A stretch of 64,000 nt of DNA from Carnegiea gigantea (GCA_029747015.1 JAKOGI010000817.1:1-64000), one strand, 5' to 3'; counted from the first letter of the stretch, positions 45,221 to 56,965 are shown. Notes: a model not told the origin generated them from the sequence alone. Numbers and translations: made by a program.

Positions 45221-45338
45221 TTCGGCAGGAGGAGAGGCGCGGTCCGTGGCTTTTTGTCCGAAAGTGGAGGCACTGCGAGTCCGTGCTCAGCTGGCCGTTC
45301 TGCAAGTGGTCGGATGCTGATAAGGTAGCACTCTCAGG

Positions 45339-45827
45339 CTATTTGTTGGTCTCCTTGCAGCTTGCCAACATTTCCATCATGAGCTTTGAACTGAGGTTGA
45401 AGTAGATGACAGCCTTTACCTTATCCAAAGTTGGCCGTCCCAGGATGACATAGTAGGCCGTGGGGATGTCTACTACCAAGAAGTCCACCTCTAAATTTCT
45501 CGCCTTGGCCTTATCCCTGAAGTGCAGTAGGAGGTGGATCGTCCCTATGGGGTTCACCTCCTGCCTCCCGAAACCCAAGATGGGATGTACTAGGGGGACG
45601 ATTTCTCTCCCCGAATACTTGAGTTTCCTCAAACAGCACGAAGTGATGATGTCCACTGAGCTTCCGGTGTCAATCAAAATTCTGCAAACAATGGCGCTCG
45701 CTGCTTTCATCTCGATTACCAGCGGGTCATTATGTGACGAGGTAAAGTGTAGGCCTTTTTGTTTATCAAACACCATCATTGGTACTGTCACACGGCTCCC
45801 TTGTTCGGCTGTGAGAACCTGATGCAC
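45339..45827 (-). pseudogene. Tat aspartic protease region
   Basis: An open stretch of 162 codons. The catalytic site is RILIDTGSSVDII and the distal part has YYVILGRPTLDKVKAV, both textbook for gypsy proteases (D-T-G-S-S and ILGRPxL). It processes gag-pol in active elements. It is open here but cut off from gag and RT by frame changes. Confidence 0.85.
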
Positions 45828-45837
45828 TCCCTAAAGT

Positions 45838-47480
45838 TAAGCTTTCCAGGTGGATTGAGTGATGCCCTCCGCATATCCACCGGTGATGGCGGCCACTATT
45901 TCAGTGGAGTACTCTTCCTCTCGAGGTTCAAGCCATGCGGGCTCGCATTCCTTTCGAAGGAAGCGGGGCCCTCTCTTCAAGAAACTATCAATCTGTCCAT
46001 TGTCAGATAGCTCATGAAGGGCCTTCCTCAACTCTCGGCACTCGGCAGTTGTGCGCCCGTTTTGTTCGTAAAACTCATAATATTTCCGCGCATTGTGCAG
46101 TTTCGGTGCCGAGTTCATCGGTTATAGCCTCTTCAGCATTGGGTTCCTCCTTTACCTCTATGAGTATTCTCCGGGGGTCTACGACTTCGAGCCTCAGCCT
46201 CTTATCTCTTCGTCCTGCGTTCCTATCAACTAGGACTTTAGCTTTTTTGGGGGCGTTTATGCTTTTAGCGCAAATTTCGGTGGCATGAATGAAGTCGGCG
46301 GCTTTTCTCAATGCTTCGGCTAATGTAGTCTCCTTTTGCTCGACCAAAGAGAACTTGAATCGTCCGCTCTTTAAGCCGTTCAAAAATGAAGTGTACGCCA
46401 CTGCTTCCTTCAAGTCTGGAATCAAGACCGCTTCCTGGTAGAAGCGTTTGACGAAATCTGCCAGGGACTCCTGTGATCCCTGCTTAATCTTGGACAGGTG
46501 GATGCTGGTCTGCCTCTCCTTACAGCTAGCGATGAATTGGCTGACAAACCTATCGGCAAGATCCTGAAAGCAAGAGATGCTTCTGGAGCTAAGCCTTTAA
46601 ACCAAGAATGCGCTACCCTTTTCAGGGTAGCCAGGAAATATCGGCAGCACGTGGCGTTGTCCATGTCCTGGACTTACATCTGTGCCTTATACACCCCTAG
46701 GTGTTCTTCTGGGTCTATGGTCCCATTGTACAAGTCCACGGTGGGCATCTTCACCTTACCGTAGTGCGAAGCATTGATAATCTCCGCACTAAACGGGGTA
46801 GAGAAGGGGAGAGGCCCTGTCCGTGTAACCGTGCCGGACACCTTAATAGGAGCCTTAGGGCGCCTCTCTACCTCCACTACCGATGTACTTCTTCAAGTGA
46901 GACCGACCCTTGAGGCTCTGGGTAGAGACCGACTGTGATGCCGAGATCCCTGACCACGCATGCCTCGTAGAGGAGGGCTGCGAGTGCGTTCGCGATCCGA
47001 GCAACGCTCAGGGGTGCGTCGCTGATCTGAGGTCTCCCCTCGGGACCTCGAGGTTTGCTCCTGCTCCTTGAACCAGGCAGTGCATTAGGAATGCGTGGCA
47101 TATGGCATTGAGACCATGGTTGACTTCGCTGGTCGTCCCTGGCTCAGGCGACGACTCTAAAGGGCGTCCGTTCCAATAGACTGGTCACGGTTTTCTCCCC
47201 ATGATCGGTCGTTCCCATCTGGGTGAGTGACCTCTCTCACCTCATCACTGTGACGGTGTGACACGACAGGGACGTGCCTATGGGAAAGTTCACAGCCCGT
47301 GGTGGGCACGTAATCAAAGTGAGGAAGAGGCCTCGCAGAGTTCGCGGCTTCCATAGCTTTCTTCACTTGTTCCGTCACCTACTATATGATCGTATCTGTC
47401 ATAGTGGACATGAAATTCTTGAGTGCATCCACCATGACGTAGGCTTCTTGGTCGAGTTGTTCTGGCCCGACTGAATGGGG
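45838..47480 (-). pseudogene. Tat gag polyprotein, frame-damaged
   Basis: Pieces read leftwards: 47,378-47,157 (charged N-terminal region), 46,877-46,674 with MPTVDLYNGTIDPEEHLGVY (matrix/capsid start: P-x-DPxxHL), 46,664-46,422 with NATCCRYFLATLKRVAHSWF (capsid core: FxxTLxxxAxxWF), 46,425-46,075 with FLNGLKSGRFKFSLVEQ (end of capsid), and 46,118-45,838 with CRELRKALHELSDNGQIDSF (C-terminal linker of Tat gag). Multiple frameshifts. No CCHC knuckle was clearly seen; the CRELRKAL block replaces the usual position. Confidence 0.8.
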
Positions 47481-47605
47481 ATGTGCCTGAAAGCTCTCCA
47501 AGGCATCTTACACCTAAAGGAGTACTGGGGCTTCTGTCGTGGGTGCCTTGTCTTTTCAGGCCAGTGCCTGTGTTACTTCACTGACTACCATTGTTCATCA
47601 CTATC

Positions 47606-47623
47606 TCCCCACAAACGGCGCCA
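47606..47623 (-). promoter_or_regulatory. Primer binding site of the Tat element
   Basis: On the minus strand TGGCGCCGTTTGTGGGGA lies 3 nt after the 5' LTR end. TGGCGCC is the start used by Athila/Tat elements whose primer tRNA ends in GGCGCCA. The closest classical match is tRNA-Asp, but only the first 10 positions fit well, so the tRNA is not certain. Confidence 0.75.
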
Positions 47624-47626
47624 AAT

Positions 47627-48077
47627 TGGTTTTAGGAATTTCTTCGATTGCTGAGGATGACGTGGGATGAGAGCGGGCTTACATGATAGCACGTATGGAA
47701 TAACTGTTGATCTCTTCCTCGAGCGATCAACTTGCAAAAAGGGCACCCCCGTCGTGTAGTCTAGGGAATGCCCCTCTGACGATCAAGTAAATAGAGGGTC
47801 CCAGTAAAAGACAAAGTAGTAAAGAGAGAATTTAAGAGGGATGAGAAAGTATGCCAGAGAGCCAATCCTTTTTTCGAGGTAGGTAGGTGGGTATGTAGCG
47901 AGGGGTAAAATAGTAATTTCATATTGGAGGTTAATCTAATGGGTAGCCGGATCATTTGTTCATTTGGGCCCCGTGCTAGGGCCCCAAGGGTCCTGTCATG
48001 GCATGCTGTACTTGGCTGGGCCTAGCCTATGATTGCGTACATGGGGGCCTACCTGGGAATCCATATTTTCTGGATCA
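47627..48077 (-). repeat. 5' LTR of the Tat element
   Basis: 451 bp, orthologous position-by-position to 35,343-35,800. In minus orientation it starts TGATCCAGAAAATATGGATT and ends CCTAAAACCA. GTAAA follows at 48,078-48,082 on the plus strand. No clear TATA was identified in it. Confidence 0.92.
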
Positions 48078-48560
48078 GTAAATAAATCTCTTCTGGCTAA
48101 GGCAGATGCAACAACTAGTGTAGGACATTCAATCTTTTGTTTTTCACCTTCTTCAAAGCTAGGTGTGCTCCTACTTTTAGGAGTCATAGAAGGTAACTTA
48201 GGATTTAGACCTCCTTACACTTCGAGGAGCTCAGGGGAGCTGGTGACCTCATTGCTAAAGGGTCGAGGTGGATTGTGGCAAACATAAATAATGTTGACAT
48301 TTGGAATATAGATGGCTTCTAAGACCATATTCCTTTAACTGATCACCCTTATTGGGATAAAGGCCCACAGCACATAAAAAATTATTCATTTTATTGATAT
48401 GAATGAGAGAGGTTTATAAGGATCTCAAGATCTTACCCTTCAACTCCCTTCATGTAATTGGATGAGGATAAATTTGCTTGATAGTTCATCCCTAGTAGTG
48501 TATTTACTCGTACATAACTGTATCATTTTTGGAAAAACAACATAAGTGATTGGGGACTTT
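48078..48560 (+). pseudogene. L1 LINE ORF2 C-terminus, right of Tat insertion
   Basis: Directly after the Tat LTR the L1 reading continues NKSLLAKAD (normally NxALLAKQ), then a decayed C-terminal region with NNVDIWNIDG (48,268-48,310; normally GxxIxxWxDxW), typical of the RT-associated zinc-binding region of plant L1. Stops and frameshifts follow. Together with 35,255-35,342 it defines the L1 site hit by the Tat element. Confidence 0.7.
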
Positions 48561-48570
48561 GGGACTACAT

Positions 48571-49220
48571 TAAGGGTTGTAAACAAGGAAGCCCATAAGT
48601 TTAACTTTGTGAAAGCTTCGCTTAAGTTCGGTTTGACAAGAGCTCAACTTGCATGCTTAACGAGCTAAGCCCATGCCTAGAGAATCCAGGCTCAGCTTAG
48701 CTAGGTCAAATTCATTTATTTGATTTCATAGTAAATTGCACTATTCTCATAGTTGTATTTACGATTTGTATATTTATAATTCAACTTCAAAGTATACTAT
48801 TGATTCTTAGTAACAATTTAGTTGGACATATTGTAAAGGGAATCTAATGCAATCAACTTGTAATCCAATAATGATTACATAGCTAGGTCCAAACAAGGTA
48901 ATGGAAATACAATGACAAATTTATTTGCTTTACAAGTTGATTATATCCAACCAAACATTACATTATTATTTTAAGTTGGGATTCTTTAAAGTTATAATAT
49001 ATTTCAAATCAATTAGTGAAGAATTAGTCATATCGGAAACAAAGTAGTAGACCGAGGTTAACTAAGCATAAGCTCGGTTGGGTCAAACTCGGTTTTTACA
49101 AAACTTGGCTCAAAATTGGTTTGCGAAAGCACAACTTGTGATTGCGCTCAATTGGGGTGCTTAAAGACCAAAACCAAGCCTAGCCAAGCTTGTGCTTTGC
49201 TCAAATTGAATACACCCCTA
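48571..49220. mobile_element. hAT-like non-autonomous element, decayed
   Basis: The left end TAAGGGTTGTAAACAAG and the inverse of the right end TAGGGGTGTATTCAATTTG form an imperfect terminal inverted repeat of the widespread plant TAGGGGTGTAAAC... type. Inside are GCTCGGTT/GCTTGGCT-like words in both orientations near the ends (48,630-48,700; 49,060-49,200). Flanks GACTACAT and AACTATAT agree at 6 of 8 positions. No ORF of note. Confidence 0.5.
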
Positions 49221-49228
49221 ACTATATG

Positions 49229-50780
49229 CCTTTAGCTATGCTTATAATCATAGGAAAGTCGATGGCCTAGAATGCATCGGGAAGCTTGCATAGGATCTGC
49301 TAAACTCAATGTGGATGCTGAAAAATGGCCTGGGATGCAAAAGGAATCATGATGTAGAATCACATAAAACAAAATAACTAAAGTTGTGCTCAATTTGAGA
49401 ATGTAAAACAAAATAAAATATTTATAAGTCAGAACCCGCCCTACATTTTCATTCATTATGACAGCCAACATCATAAAACTAAGTTGACTATACGCCACTC
49501 CATGGAGTTATCCATGAGATTAGCTCACAGACACATCAATTCTGAACTTGGAATAGACATATATGAAAATAGGGGAATGTTTACAAGCAAATAGGACCGC
49601 AAATAGGAAAGGGGAAATTTTTTTGAACCCAAATGCTTGAATTAACAATCTAGAGATTAAATTGTCCGATCAAGAATTAAAAACTCAAAACTGATCAATA
49701 TTTTTGAATTAAGGGAAAGCACATTTGAAAATGAATTTTAGAAAAGAAGAAAGAAATGATTTCTTTATACTACTCCTACTTCCTACTGATACGATTTTCT
49801 TCAACTCTACTTTACCCCTATTTATACACAGATTTTCCTTAACCCTGTTCAGTGTCCAACTCCTCAAAATCCCAGTATCTTACTGATCCTTTGCTACCCA
49901 CTTTGATGTTCTTGGTATTGGACTTTCGGATCAAGATGATACTGAAATTGAAATAGGATTGGATTCTACTGGATTTTCGCTGGGCATGGTAGAAAGGAGA
50001 GAGAGAGGGAGGGGTTGTCCAATATCACATGAGACTTTGAGGAAGCGATCATATGTGGATCATGCGATTATGGCTATAAATTATTGGGTTGACTCTTCTT
50101 CGTTCTGCTCTTGTGATCCAAATCCAATCTAGTTTGAACTATTTTATTAACTTTTTTTTTCGAATTTTCACATTATTTATGATGCATAAAGCATCAAGGG
50201 TAGGTTGGTTTGTAACTTTGTAATAAATGAGTTTAGAATGAAATAAGTTGTTTATTCTATTTTATCTAGATTACGAGGCCCAGAAGCCCCAAGCCAACTC
50301 TTGGCTACACCGTCATCCACACTAAAGCCCAAGTTAACTTTCCTTAGTCAAGTTGTACACCATTCTAGCATATTGTTTGGTTCGACTTGGCTTCTCACCA
50401 CCATATCGATGTCCAATTGGGGCATCTTTGCTTTTTTGGGAAGTTTAGAGAGTTAGCTTTAGGTTCATGGAATAAAATCCAGAGTTAGGTTACATTTTGA
50501 TTCCCTAAAGTGATAAAAACCCCAATTCATACAGTGCTGATTTTTATCGAAAACCTGCTGAATTTGAGTCAAGTTAATAATCTACTTGACAAAGCCCAAA
50601 CAAAGTAAGACCAAGTTTTGGTGATTCCCTAAGATGTCTATTTTATCCCCATAAGCTAAAATTAGGCATTGGATTTCAATATTGGCATAAATGACCTAAC
50701 TATGTGAAGTGTGCACAAAATTCTAATTTTGGAGCAATCTGAAATTTGGTCTTAATTGATGGTACAGCTGTTATCTTTAA
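49229..50780. other. No recognisable gene or repeat
   Basis: AT-rich sequence. The 88-codon minus-strand ORF at 49,232-49,498 has no domain. Nothing with TIR, LTR, tRNA or splice-supported coding character was found. Confidence 0.35.
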
Positions 50781-50789
50781 GATTAATTA

Positions 50790-51465
50790 GCATGGGATGA
50801 TTCTACACATACCAAGAAAGATTCGCCAAGTGGTGGGACCTACATTGGAGGTGTAGAGCCTTCTAGAAGCCTTCTAGAAGGAGTGGGAAGAATCCTAGAA
50901 AAACACATCTCATCTTAGTTGTAGTTATCTTAGTAATTTGATTTATTTTCCTAAGATAATTTATAATCCTCTTATTAGTACACTTGCCCCACTATTATGA
51001 TAGCTAATTCCCCCACCCCCCATTTTGGGTATTTATAGACCCTAATATTTTTATGTGAACTAAGCTTGGGTTGAATTATGAATGGAAAGGAAAATGATTA
51101 TTTTTTCTCACTAAAATCTCTACATCTTTATCTCTTTAATCAAGAACGGTGAGTAAAGACTTTCGTTTAGAATTCTTCCTTGGTGGCTACAAGCCTTTAA
51201 GAGAGAAATTTAGTGGAAAGTTTTGAGTCTTTCCTTTAGAGTTCTTCTTGGGTGGCTATGAGTCTTTAAGAGAAGAACTTCATGGGAAGTATTTTATCTA
51301 TCTTTGGGGTCTTACTTTGGGTCAAAACTTACAAACTTATTGATTGATTGAGATTGAATCTAAAAGAAGAATCATTTGGTGTGATTGTTTTCCTTGCTAT
51401 TTCTTATCTTGGGAGCTTAAGGATGCCAATCCTCATCAAGTTAGCATCAGAGCAAGTCATTCCAC
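50790..51465 (+). mobile_element. Putative LTR with tRNA-Met-like primer site, remnant
   Basis: TTTGGGTATTTATAGACCC (about 51,024-51,042) gives a TATA-like box. A transcribed-type leader contains an internal duplication: GGTGGCTACAAGCCTTTAAGAG at 51,182-51,203 and GGTGGCTATGAGTCTTTAAGAG at 51,251-51,272. TTAGCATCAGAGCAAG at about 51,443 resembles the initiator-Met primer site TGGTATCAGAGC of many plant retrotransposons. No following gag is seen and the LTR start is not defined, so this is only a probable 5' LTR remnant. Confidence 0.4.
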
Positions 51466-51469
51466 ATCA

Positions 51470-51898
51470 AATCAATATCAAAGCTAGAGCTTCTTTTGTG
51501 TGGTTATTGAATTAAAACCTTCATTGATTCAAACACCTCATTACCTTTTCATTTTCACCCTAAAAATCCACACTTTGGCTCTTTAAAATTTTCCTTCTTT
51601 TACCTACCCTCATCAACCTTCGTGAGTCCACAAAGAACTCTAATTATAGCCCAAACACAACCTCTAACCTAAACACATCTCTAAAACTCCACAAAAAGGC
51701 TTCACAAAAAGCTCGTAAAAAAATACCTAAGTAGAGAGTTGGCACTGCCTGCCCATGGTGCCTAGTATGACCGTGCCCCTTATCCTACACTTCCATTTTC
51801 CTAGCCAGAGAATTAGAATGGCTATCCTGTGCCCTCGAGCACGGCCATGCCACCATCTTTTCCATTGTTTTCTTGTTCGTGCCCCCTGAGCACACCCG
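51470..51898. other. Unassigned retrotransposon-like filler
   Basis: GGCACGGTC/GGGGCACGG-type words in the minus strand (51,740-51,900) resemble sequences seen in plant gypsy internal regions, but no domain can be named. The small ORFs here are not supported. Confidence 0.3.
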
Positions 51899-53137
51899 TG
51901 TTTTTGATAGGAAGATTTCAAGTTTTAAAATTTATAACCCTAAGTGCAAGGTTTATCGCCGAGTACTCGGGGTGTCGTCCACAAGGAGTTGGGTTTCAAG
52001 TACCGGGATTCGCTCAAATGTGTCAAGCTAGGCTATGTGAGAAGAAAAGAAAGGCATGCTAAATTAAGCTACGCAACCTATTCGGAAAACTAGAGATGGT
52101 CGGTTGCACCATCGAAGAACACCTAAGCCCTCTCTCAAGGGTCTTGAGCTAGCTAATTAGTCGAACCACATATTTTCATGGGTTAGCCTAATTAAGCCAC
52201 CAAATTAGCAACCCTTGGACCTAGCTTGGATCAGGACTATTTTCATGTCCAAATCCTGGCTATCCCCTCTCCCACACTAGCTAACTAGCCTCACCTCTCA
52301 GCATAAGTCAATCATCTAAAAATATAGATGAAAGCTCTCTCAAGTATTTCATCGAACACTTGACGGGCATGAGAGAAAACTCTAAGCTCTAAGCATAAAT
52401 TAGGTGTGCTTAGAGAGGCTAATCACAATCCAAGCCAATCAAAAGTAATGACTAATCATCAATAAAACGCAAAAACCCCAAAACAAACCCAAACTAGCAG
52501 ATAATTCAACAAGCATGAATTGGGGAAATTAATCTAATCTAACATGGATTCATACAACTAATGAATACAAAATCATTGCAAAAAACTAAACATTTAAGCT
52601 AAATATTATCTAAACTAACAAGATTAAACAAAAGGAAACAAGAACAAACATGAAATAAAAAGAGAGAAAGGAAAGAGTGAAGTTATGGATTGCCTAGATG
52701 AATTTGAATCTACAATGCTTGAATCCCAAAAACAACCCAATTAATCCTAATCTACCTAATTTATTTTTTACTAATGAGGTTTTTGAAGCTAAACCCTAAG
52801 CTAAACTGGGAATCGCAGTGGGCCGAGAAAGAGGAGTGGCAGGCTGGTGGGGCTACGACTGACGGCTTGTCAGTTGGGCAATCAGCGGTAGTCGCCAGCC
52901 CCTGTCGGTGTCTGCAGGGGTGGCCGACAGCTGTCATGCCTCCCCCCGGACACCCGTCGCCTTACTGCTTTTTTTCTTCTTTTGTACCTCTTTTGCTCTC
53001 TCTTGCAGCACTTGCTCGGTTGAACTTATTACCTACAAAACTAAATAAAACAAGTAAAAATCCTAAATATTATATTATTATACAAGCTACAATTAGGTGA
53101 ACAGGACATGTAAAATGTGATAATTTAGCACCGAACA
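51899..53137 (-). repeat. 3' LTR of a second gypsy element
   Basis: 1,239 bp. In minus orientation it begins TGTTCGGTGCTAAATTATCAC and ends CTTCCTATCAAAAACA (TGTT...AACA). Near its end it has GACGACACCCCGAGTACTCGG, a sequence shared by LTRs of many plant gypsy elements. A purine-rich tract lies next to it on the 5' side (minus). The other LTR is not in the window. The Pro/Ala-rich ORF at 52,774-53,100 has no support. Confidence 0.65.
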
Positions 53138-53160
53138 AATACCCCCACGCCTGTCTTTTG
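53138..53160 (-). promoter_or_regulatory. Polypurine tract of the second gypsy element
   Basis: Minus strand AAAAGACAGGCGTGGGGGTATT directly before the LTR start TGTTCGG. The motif GGACGAGCAAAA(G)...GTGGGGG is typical just upstream of plant gypsy 3' LTRs. A second GTGGGGGTGTCA block, after GAGGACAATGTGAGATTTAG, lies at 54,225-54,262. Confidence 0.65.
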
Positions 53161-54918
53161 CTCGTCCTTGAGCAAAACAAAAGATGATCTAACCTAGGAA
53201 TCTAACTCGCTTTCTTATGAATCACGGTTGCATTTAGGCGTATGCAACAAGCCCTTTAAACCCCTTGGTTCCCTTAGTGGATGAGTGAGGCCTCGTGAGG
53301 GTTTGCAGAAGATATACCTATAAAATCTTTGAAGTATTTTTGGATTTTTTTTCAAAAGTAAAGCAGATATACAAGGCAAAGTGGAAAATATGTACACATT
53401 TACTTCAATTCTACCACCCTAACAACCTAGGTACTAAGCCATATACAAGCAAAACATACATTCAAAACACACATAGGCTATAAATGCATCCCAACTCTCA
53501 TGACACATATAGGCTATAAATGCATCCCGACTCTCATTTTTTATCCCACGCAATATAATGACGTGATTTGCATATCTTGTGCTCTGTGCAAAGTGTATTG
53601 ACTCCCAATGCTAGGCTAAAATCAGGCAAAAGGTCATTTTCACTTGACTTATGACTCCCTTTATTTTTCCTCTCTTTTTTTTTTCTTTTCTTCTCTTTTT
53701 TTTCACTTTTCTCCTTGTGCTCCTTCGCCCGGGTGGATAGTTCTTTGCTTATTAGGCCTTGAACTCCCAAATGAACAACTTAGCATATTCGGGCTTCTTC
53801 CCTATTTAGGGGTTATATTTGGATATGCAAAGCACTTATTCAAGCCTAAATAGAGGTACCGGAGTTAAGCTTACTTTTACACTTCTTATTTTTCTCTGTT
53901 TTTTTCTTTTTCTCATAATGAAGCCAAAACTAGAAGTCAATTAATGAACTAGAATGCCCCCAAACCCAAATTTCAATAACTAACACCAAAAGCCAATGGT
54001 TAAGTGTACAAGGTAGGCACAAAATCGCACATGTGAAATGTGATTATTATGAGAGACCGGAGATCACATTGTAGATAAGTGTTCCATCATGCATATTCGA
54101 CCTATATACAAGCTGCAACCAAGCTATCAAAGATCAAAAGCCAATCATAAAGACACAAAAGCCCCTAAAGCCAAGAAGAAAAACTATACAAAATTGAAAA
54201 ATTTCACAAAAATGCGGGTATATGACACCCCCACACCTAAATCTCACATTGTCCTCATTGGGAGCCGATGAGTCATAACAACCACAAAAACACACAAAAT
54301 TTCAAAACAAACAATGCACATAAGAACACTAAACCTACACACATATACATAGGCTGACACACTCCTCTAAGAACACTATCTCACCCAATCAACAACAAGA
54401 CCACACATGTATACAAGACAAACACCACCAAAAATGAATATATATAAATCCAACAATGCCACCAATAACAAAACAAACCTATGAACAAAAGGCATACAAA
54501 GGTGATCATAGCCATCAATTGGCTCCACAATATCCCAAATTTCACCTCAAAGTTGATCATTAGTAAAAATACAATCCTAATATCCACAACTAAACAAAAA
54601 GAAAAAGAAAGAAAATAAAAAACCACTCCTCCTTGTCTCTTAAGAGTCGAGTCTTTAACTAGGATATAGTAAATAAGAAAGAAGCAAATAAGAAAGAAAC
54701 TTATCATGTGCCTGTGCTTTCATCTCAAAGTGATGTAAGTCAGAGAACACAAACAAGAAAGAAGCAAAGGCAGTTAGTGTCCTCTTACATTTATCAAATG
54801 TCATGGAAAAATCAGAAGCATGATCAAAGAAATTACCCCATATGATCTTCCTAGGCACGTCCTCTATGGACAATAAGGGTCCAAAGAGGGATTATACCCT
54901 CTAATGTCGCCCAGGGAC
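53161..54918 (-). other. Noncoding 3' region of the second gypsy element
   Basis: No domain of pol is present between the gag fragment and the 3' LTR, so pol has been deleted or was never there. Minus-strand GAGGACAATGTGAGATTTAGGTG followed by TGGGGGTG (54,225-54,262) marks a typical post-coding block. The 108-codon minus-strand ORF at 54,381-54,707 is Phe/Leu/Ile-rich low-complexity translation of AT-rich DNA. Confidence 0.45.
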
Positions 54919-55668
54919 TCATGAAATGCATGCAATTGAGGGGGTGGTGGGAAGTAAGGGGGATGAAATGGGGACCAAGTCAAGTGACTCAATGCAAACA
55001 GGGTCTATATGTTCAATGCTAGGAGTGGTACTAACCCTCACATCATCGCTAAATAACTCCTCACAAGAAGGCTCTAGCAATGCAATATCGCCTGAAGAAT
55101 CAATTGAATCATCCTCAACACAACTAGCATCACCCCAAAGAGACTCACCCATCTCTAACCTCGTGCACTGAGCTAAAGTGAGGGGAGAAACAAGTAAGCT
55201 TAAGACACCCTCAGTGGTGTCTCTAGGTGTGCTAGACAACGACGGAGCAATAAAGGAAGGGTTAATCACTTCCTGTAGGCCGATCAAGGTGTATAAGCCA
55301 TAAAATCGGGCTCAAGGGGAAGAGAAGACTTATAATCACCATAGAGATGAACCACAAGTGTAGGAGAAGATGGACTAACTCATCTCACTAACAAAGCACT
55401 CATGTTACTCATTCATTGTCTCTATTACGGCATTAAGTCTAGCACAACCGTCATCAGAAATATTATAATAGGCACAAGAATTTAGATCATGGTCAAAAGA
55501 TTGACAATAAGAGCACACAAGAGGAGAATAAGCATGCAAATTATAAGAAATAGGGGAAGGATGCTCAAAAGACTCACTAGCATTCTTGTAGTGCTATTGA
55601 TACCAAGCTAAAGACTCAAAAAAGTCCCACATATCATCAACATCTAAAGAGCACATACCTCCGTAACA
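54919..55668 (-). pseudogene. Gag-like fragment of the second gypsy element
   Basis: Minus-strand reading from about 55,660 includes ISYNLHAYSPLVCSYCQSFD, HDLNSCAYYNISDDG and CARLNAVIETMNE, a Cys-containing segment known from gag of plant gypsy elements. 55,287-54,919 is an open, acidic Ser/Thr/Pro-rich continuation (SLWGDASCVEDDSIDSSGD). It is cut on its upstream side by the CACTA element at 55,672. Stops near 55,390-55,300 separate the two parts. Confidence 0.6.
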
Positions 55669-55671
55669 CAT

Positions 55672-56060
55672 CACTATAAGAAAATCTAGTTTTTGTAGCT
55701 TTTGGTTTTTCTATAATATGCTCAAATATTGCTACAATAACCTTTTGTGGAAGTTTGGAAATATGCTATAAAGTTGCTACAGATACTGCGTTACAAAAGG
55801 CTATTGTAGCAAACTATCTTTTGCTACTAAATATAAAGCTTTTGTGCCACAATTTAATATGCCACAATTATAAAATTGCTACAATAGCTCACACTTTGTT
55901 ACAAATCAAACATTGCTACAAAAATATTTTTGCTACAAAAACATGATATTTATGGCAATGTAGTTAGCTACAAATTTAGCTTTTGGTGTCTAATTTGAAT
56001 ACATTTAGTGGCAAATCCTATTATGCCACTACAAATGTATAATTATTCTATTATACACTT
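55672..56060. repeat. CACTA terminal and subterminal repeats
   Basis: Terminal CACTATAAGAAAATCTAG, then at least ten copies of a short motif TTGCTACAA/TTGTAGC(A) in both orientations (for example near 55,696, 55,735, 55,772, 55,806, 55,876, 55,913, 55,932 and 55,971) plus ATGCCAC variants. Such short subterminal repeats are TnpA-type binding sites in CACTA elements (family knowledge). Confidence 0.75.
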
Positions 56061-56459
56061 TAGTGCATTTGAATTTCGTTTTAAATTTTATAGATATATG
56101 TTATGATATAATTAACTTTTACAATAGGTAATGTTATGATATAATTACCTTTTGCAATTGGTATTGAAGTTAAATATTGTAGATAAATATACTTAATAAA
56201 TAAAAATAAATAAAGGAAGCCGAAGACAAAACTAGAGAATGAGAATTCATTTCATATATCAGAAGTGGAATCATATAGTTTTATTCTTCACAAATGTACT
56301 TTGTTTAGAATTTGTAATGAATGAAAAATTGAACAACTCCATAAGTACTGAAATTTGAGAAACCTAGATTCTGCTAACTAATTAAGAAAGCGAAGAGAAA
56401 AATTAAACGAAGACTTCATGGTCAACATCTTGTCCTCTTCACCACGTATGCTCATCCAA

Positions 56460-56745
56460 CATCATTCTTTGAATGGGATGCCTGCACAGCAGGTACAATT
56501 TGCACAGTGCAGGTGCTGCTGGCTATGCAGGGTAGCAACTTGCATAGTGCAATTGCAGCCTTCACAGTGCAGGTGCTGCTACATGTACATGTGCAACCTG
56601 CCTGTGCAGGGCAGCAACCTATACAGTGCAGGTGCAACCTGCCGATGCAGATGCAACCTGTACAGTACAGGTGTAGCCTGCTGATGCAGATGCAACCTGT
56701 ACAGCCTGCCGGGGCACCCTATACTGTGCGGTTCAGCCTGTGCTG
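56460..56745. repeat. Complex GC-rich internal repeat of the CACTA element
   Basis: Nested repeats of CAGTGCAGGTGCTGCT, TGCAACCTG, ACAGTACAGGTG and CCTGCTGATGCAGATGCAACC. Several motifs are self-complementary (TGCAGATGCA, ACCTGTACAGTACAGGT), giving dense small palindromes. Composition is clearly more GC-rich than the surroundings. Overlapping Cys-rich ORFs on both strands (56,418-56,746; 56,899-56,452) result from the periodicity and are not genes. Confidence 0.8.
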
Positions 56746-56965
56746 AGCACCTAAACGGTGATACGTGTTCTGTGTTTTCGTGATCCAACCACAAAATTCC
56801 ACCATTGAAGTCAAATAGCAATGGCTTTTTACAAAGTTTCAATGAAAACCAATTCAAACAAATCCTTAAAAATATCCCAAGTATTTTCCAAAGCACCATT
56901 CAACATAAACTATTTACAAGACCACAATGAAATCACTAAAACATAACAAAGGAAAATATAAAAAC

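Larger units (their letters stand above)
35343..48077 (-). mobile_element. Complete 12.7-kb Tat-lineage Ty3/gypsy retrotransposon
   Basis: Two LTRs (451 and 458 bp), each TGATCC... to ...CCTAAAAC(C)A in minus orientation, flanked by an exact GTAAA duplication (35,338-35,342; 48,078-48,082). The primer site follows the 5' LTR on the right, and gag, protease, RT, RNase H, a second RNase H and integrase run leftwards. Dual RNase H is a hallmark of the Tat lineage (established). A 6-kb region between integrase and 3' LTR codes on the opposite strand. Stops and frameshifts are scattered through gag-pol, so this copy is non-autonomous, but structurally complete and inserted into an L1. Confidence 0.93.

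Noticed and set aside
45460..46913. Plus-strand ORFs over gag and protease
   Set aside because: They are antisense shadows of the minus-strand gag-pol, with no domain and no splice or promoter context.
53534..53853. Lys/Glu-rich and Phe/Ser-rich ORFs near 53.6 kb
   Set aside because: They translate a T-rich low-complexity tract in a noncoding retrotransposon 3' region.
54381..54707. 108-codon hydrophobic ORF as a transmembrane protein
   Set aside because: Same reason: low-complexity AT-rich DNA between a gag fragment and an LTR.
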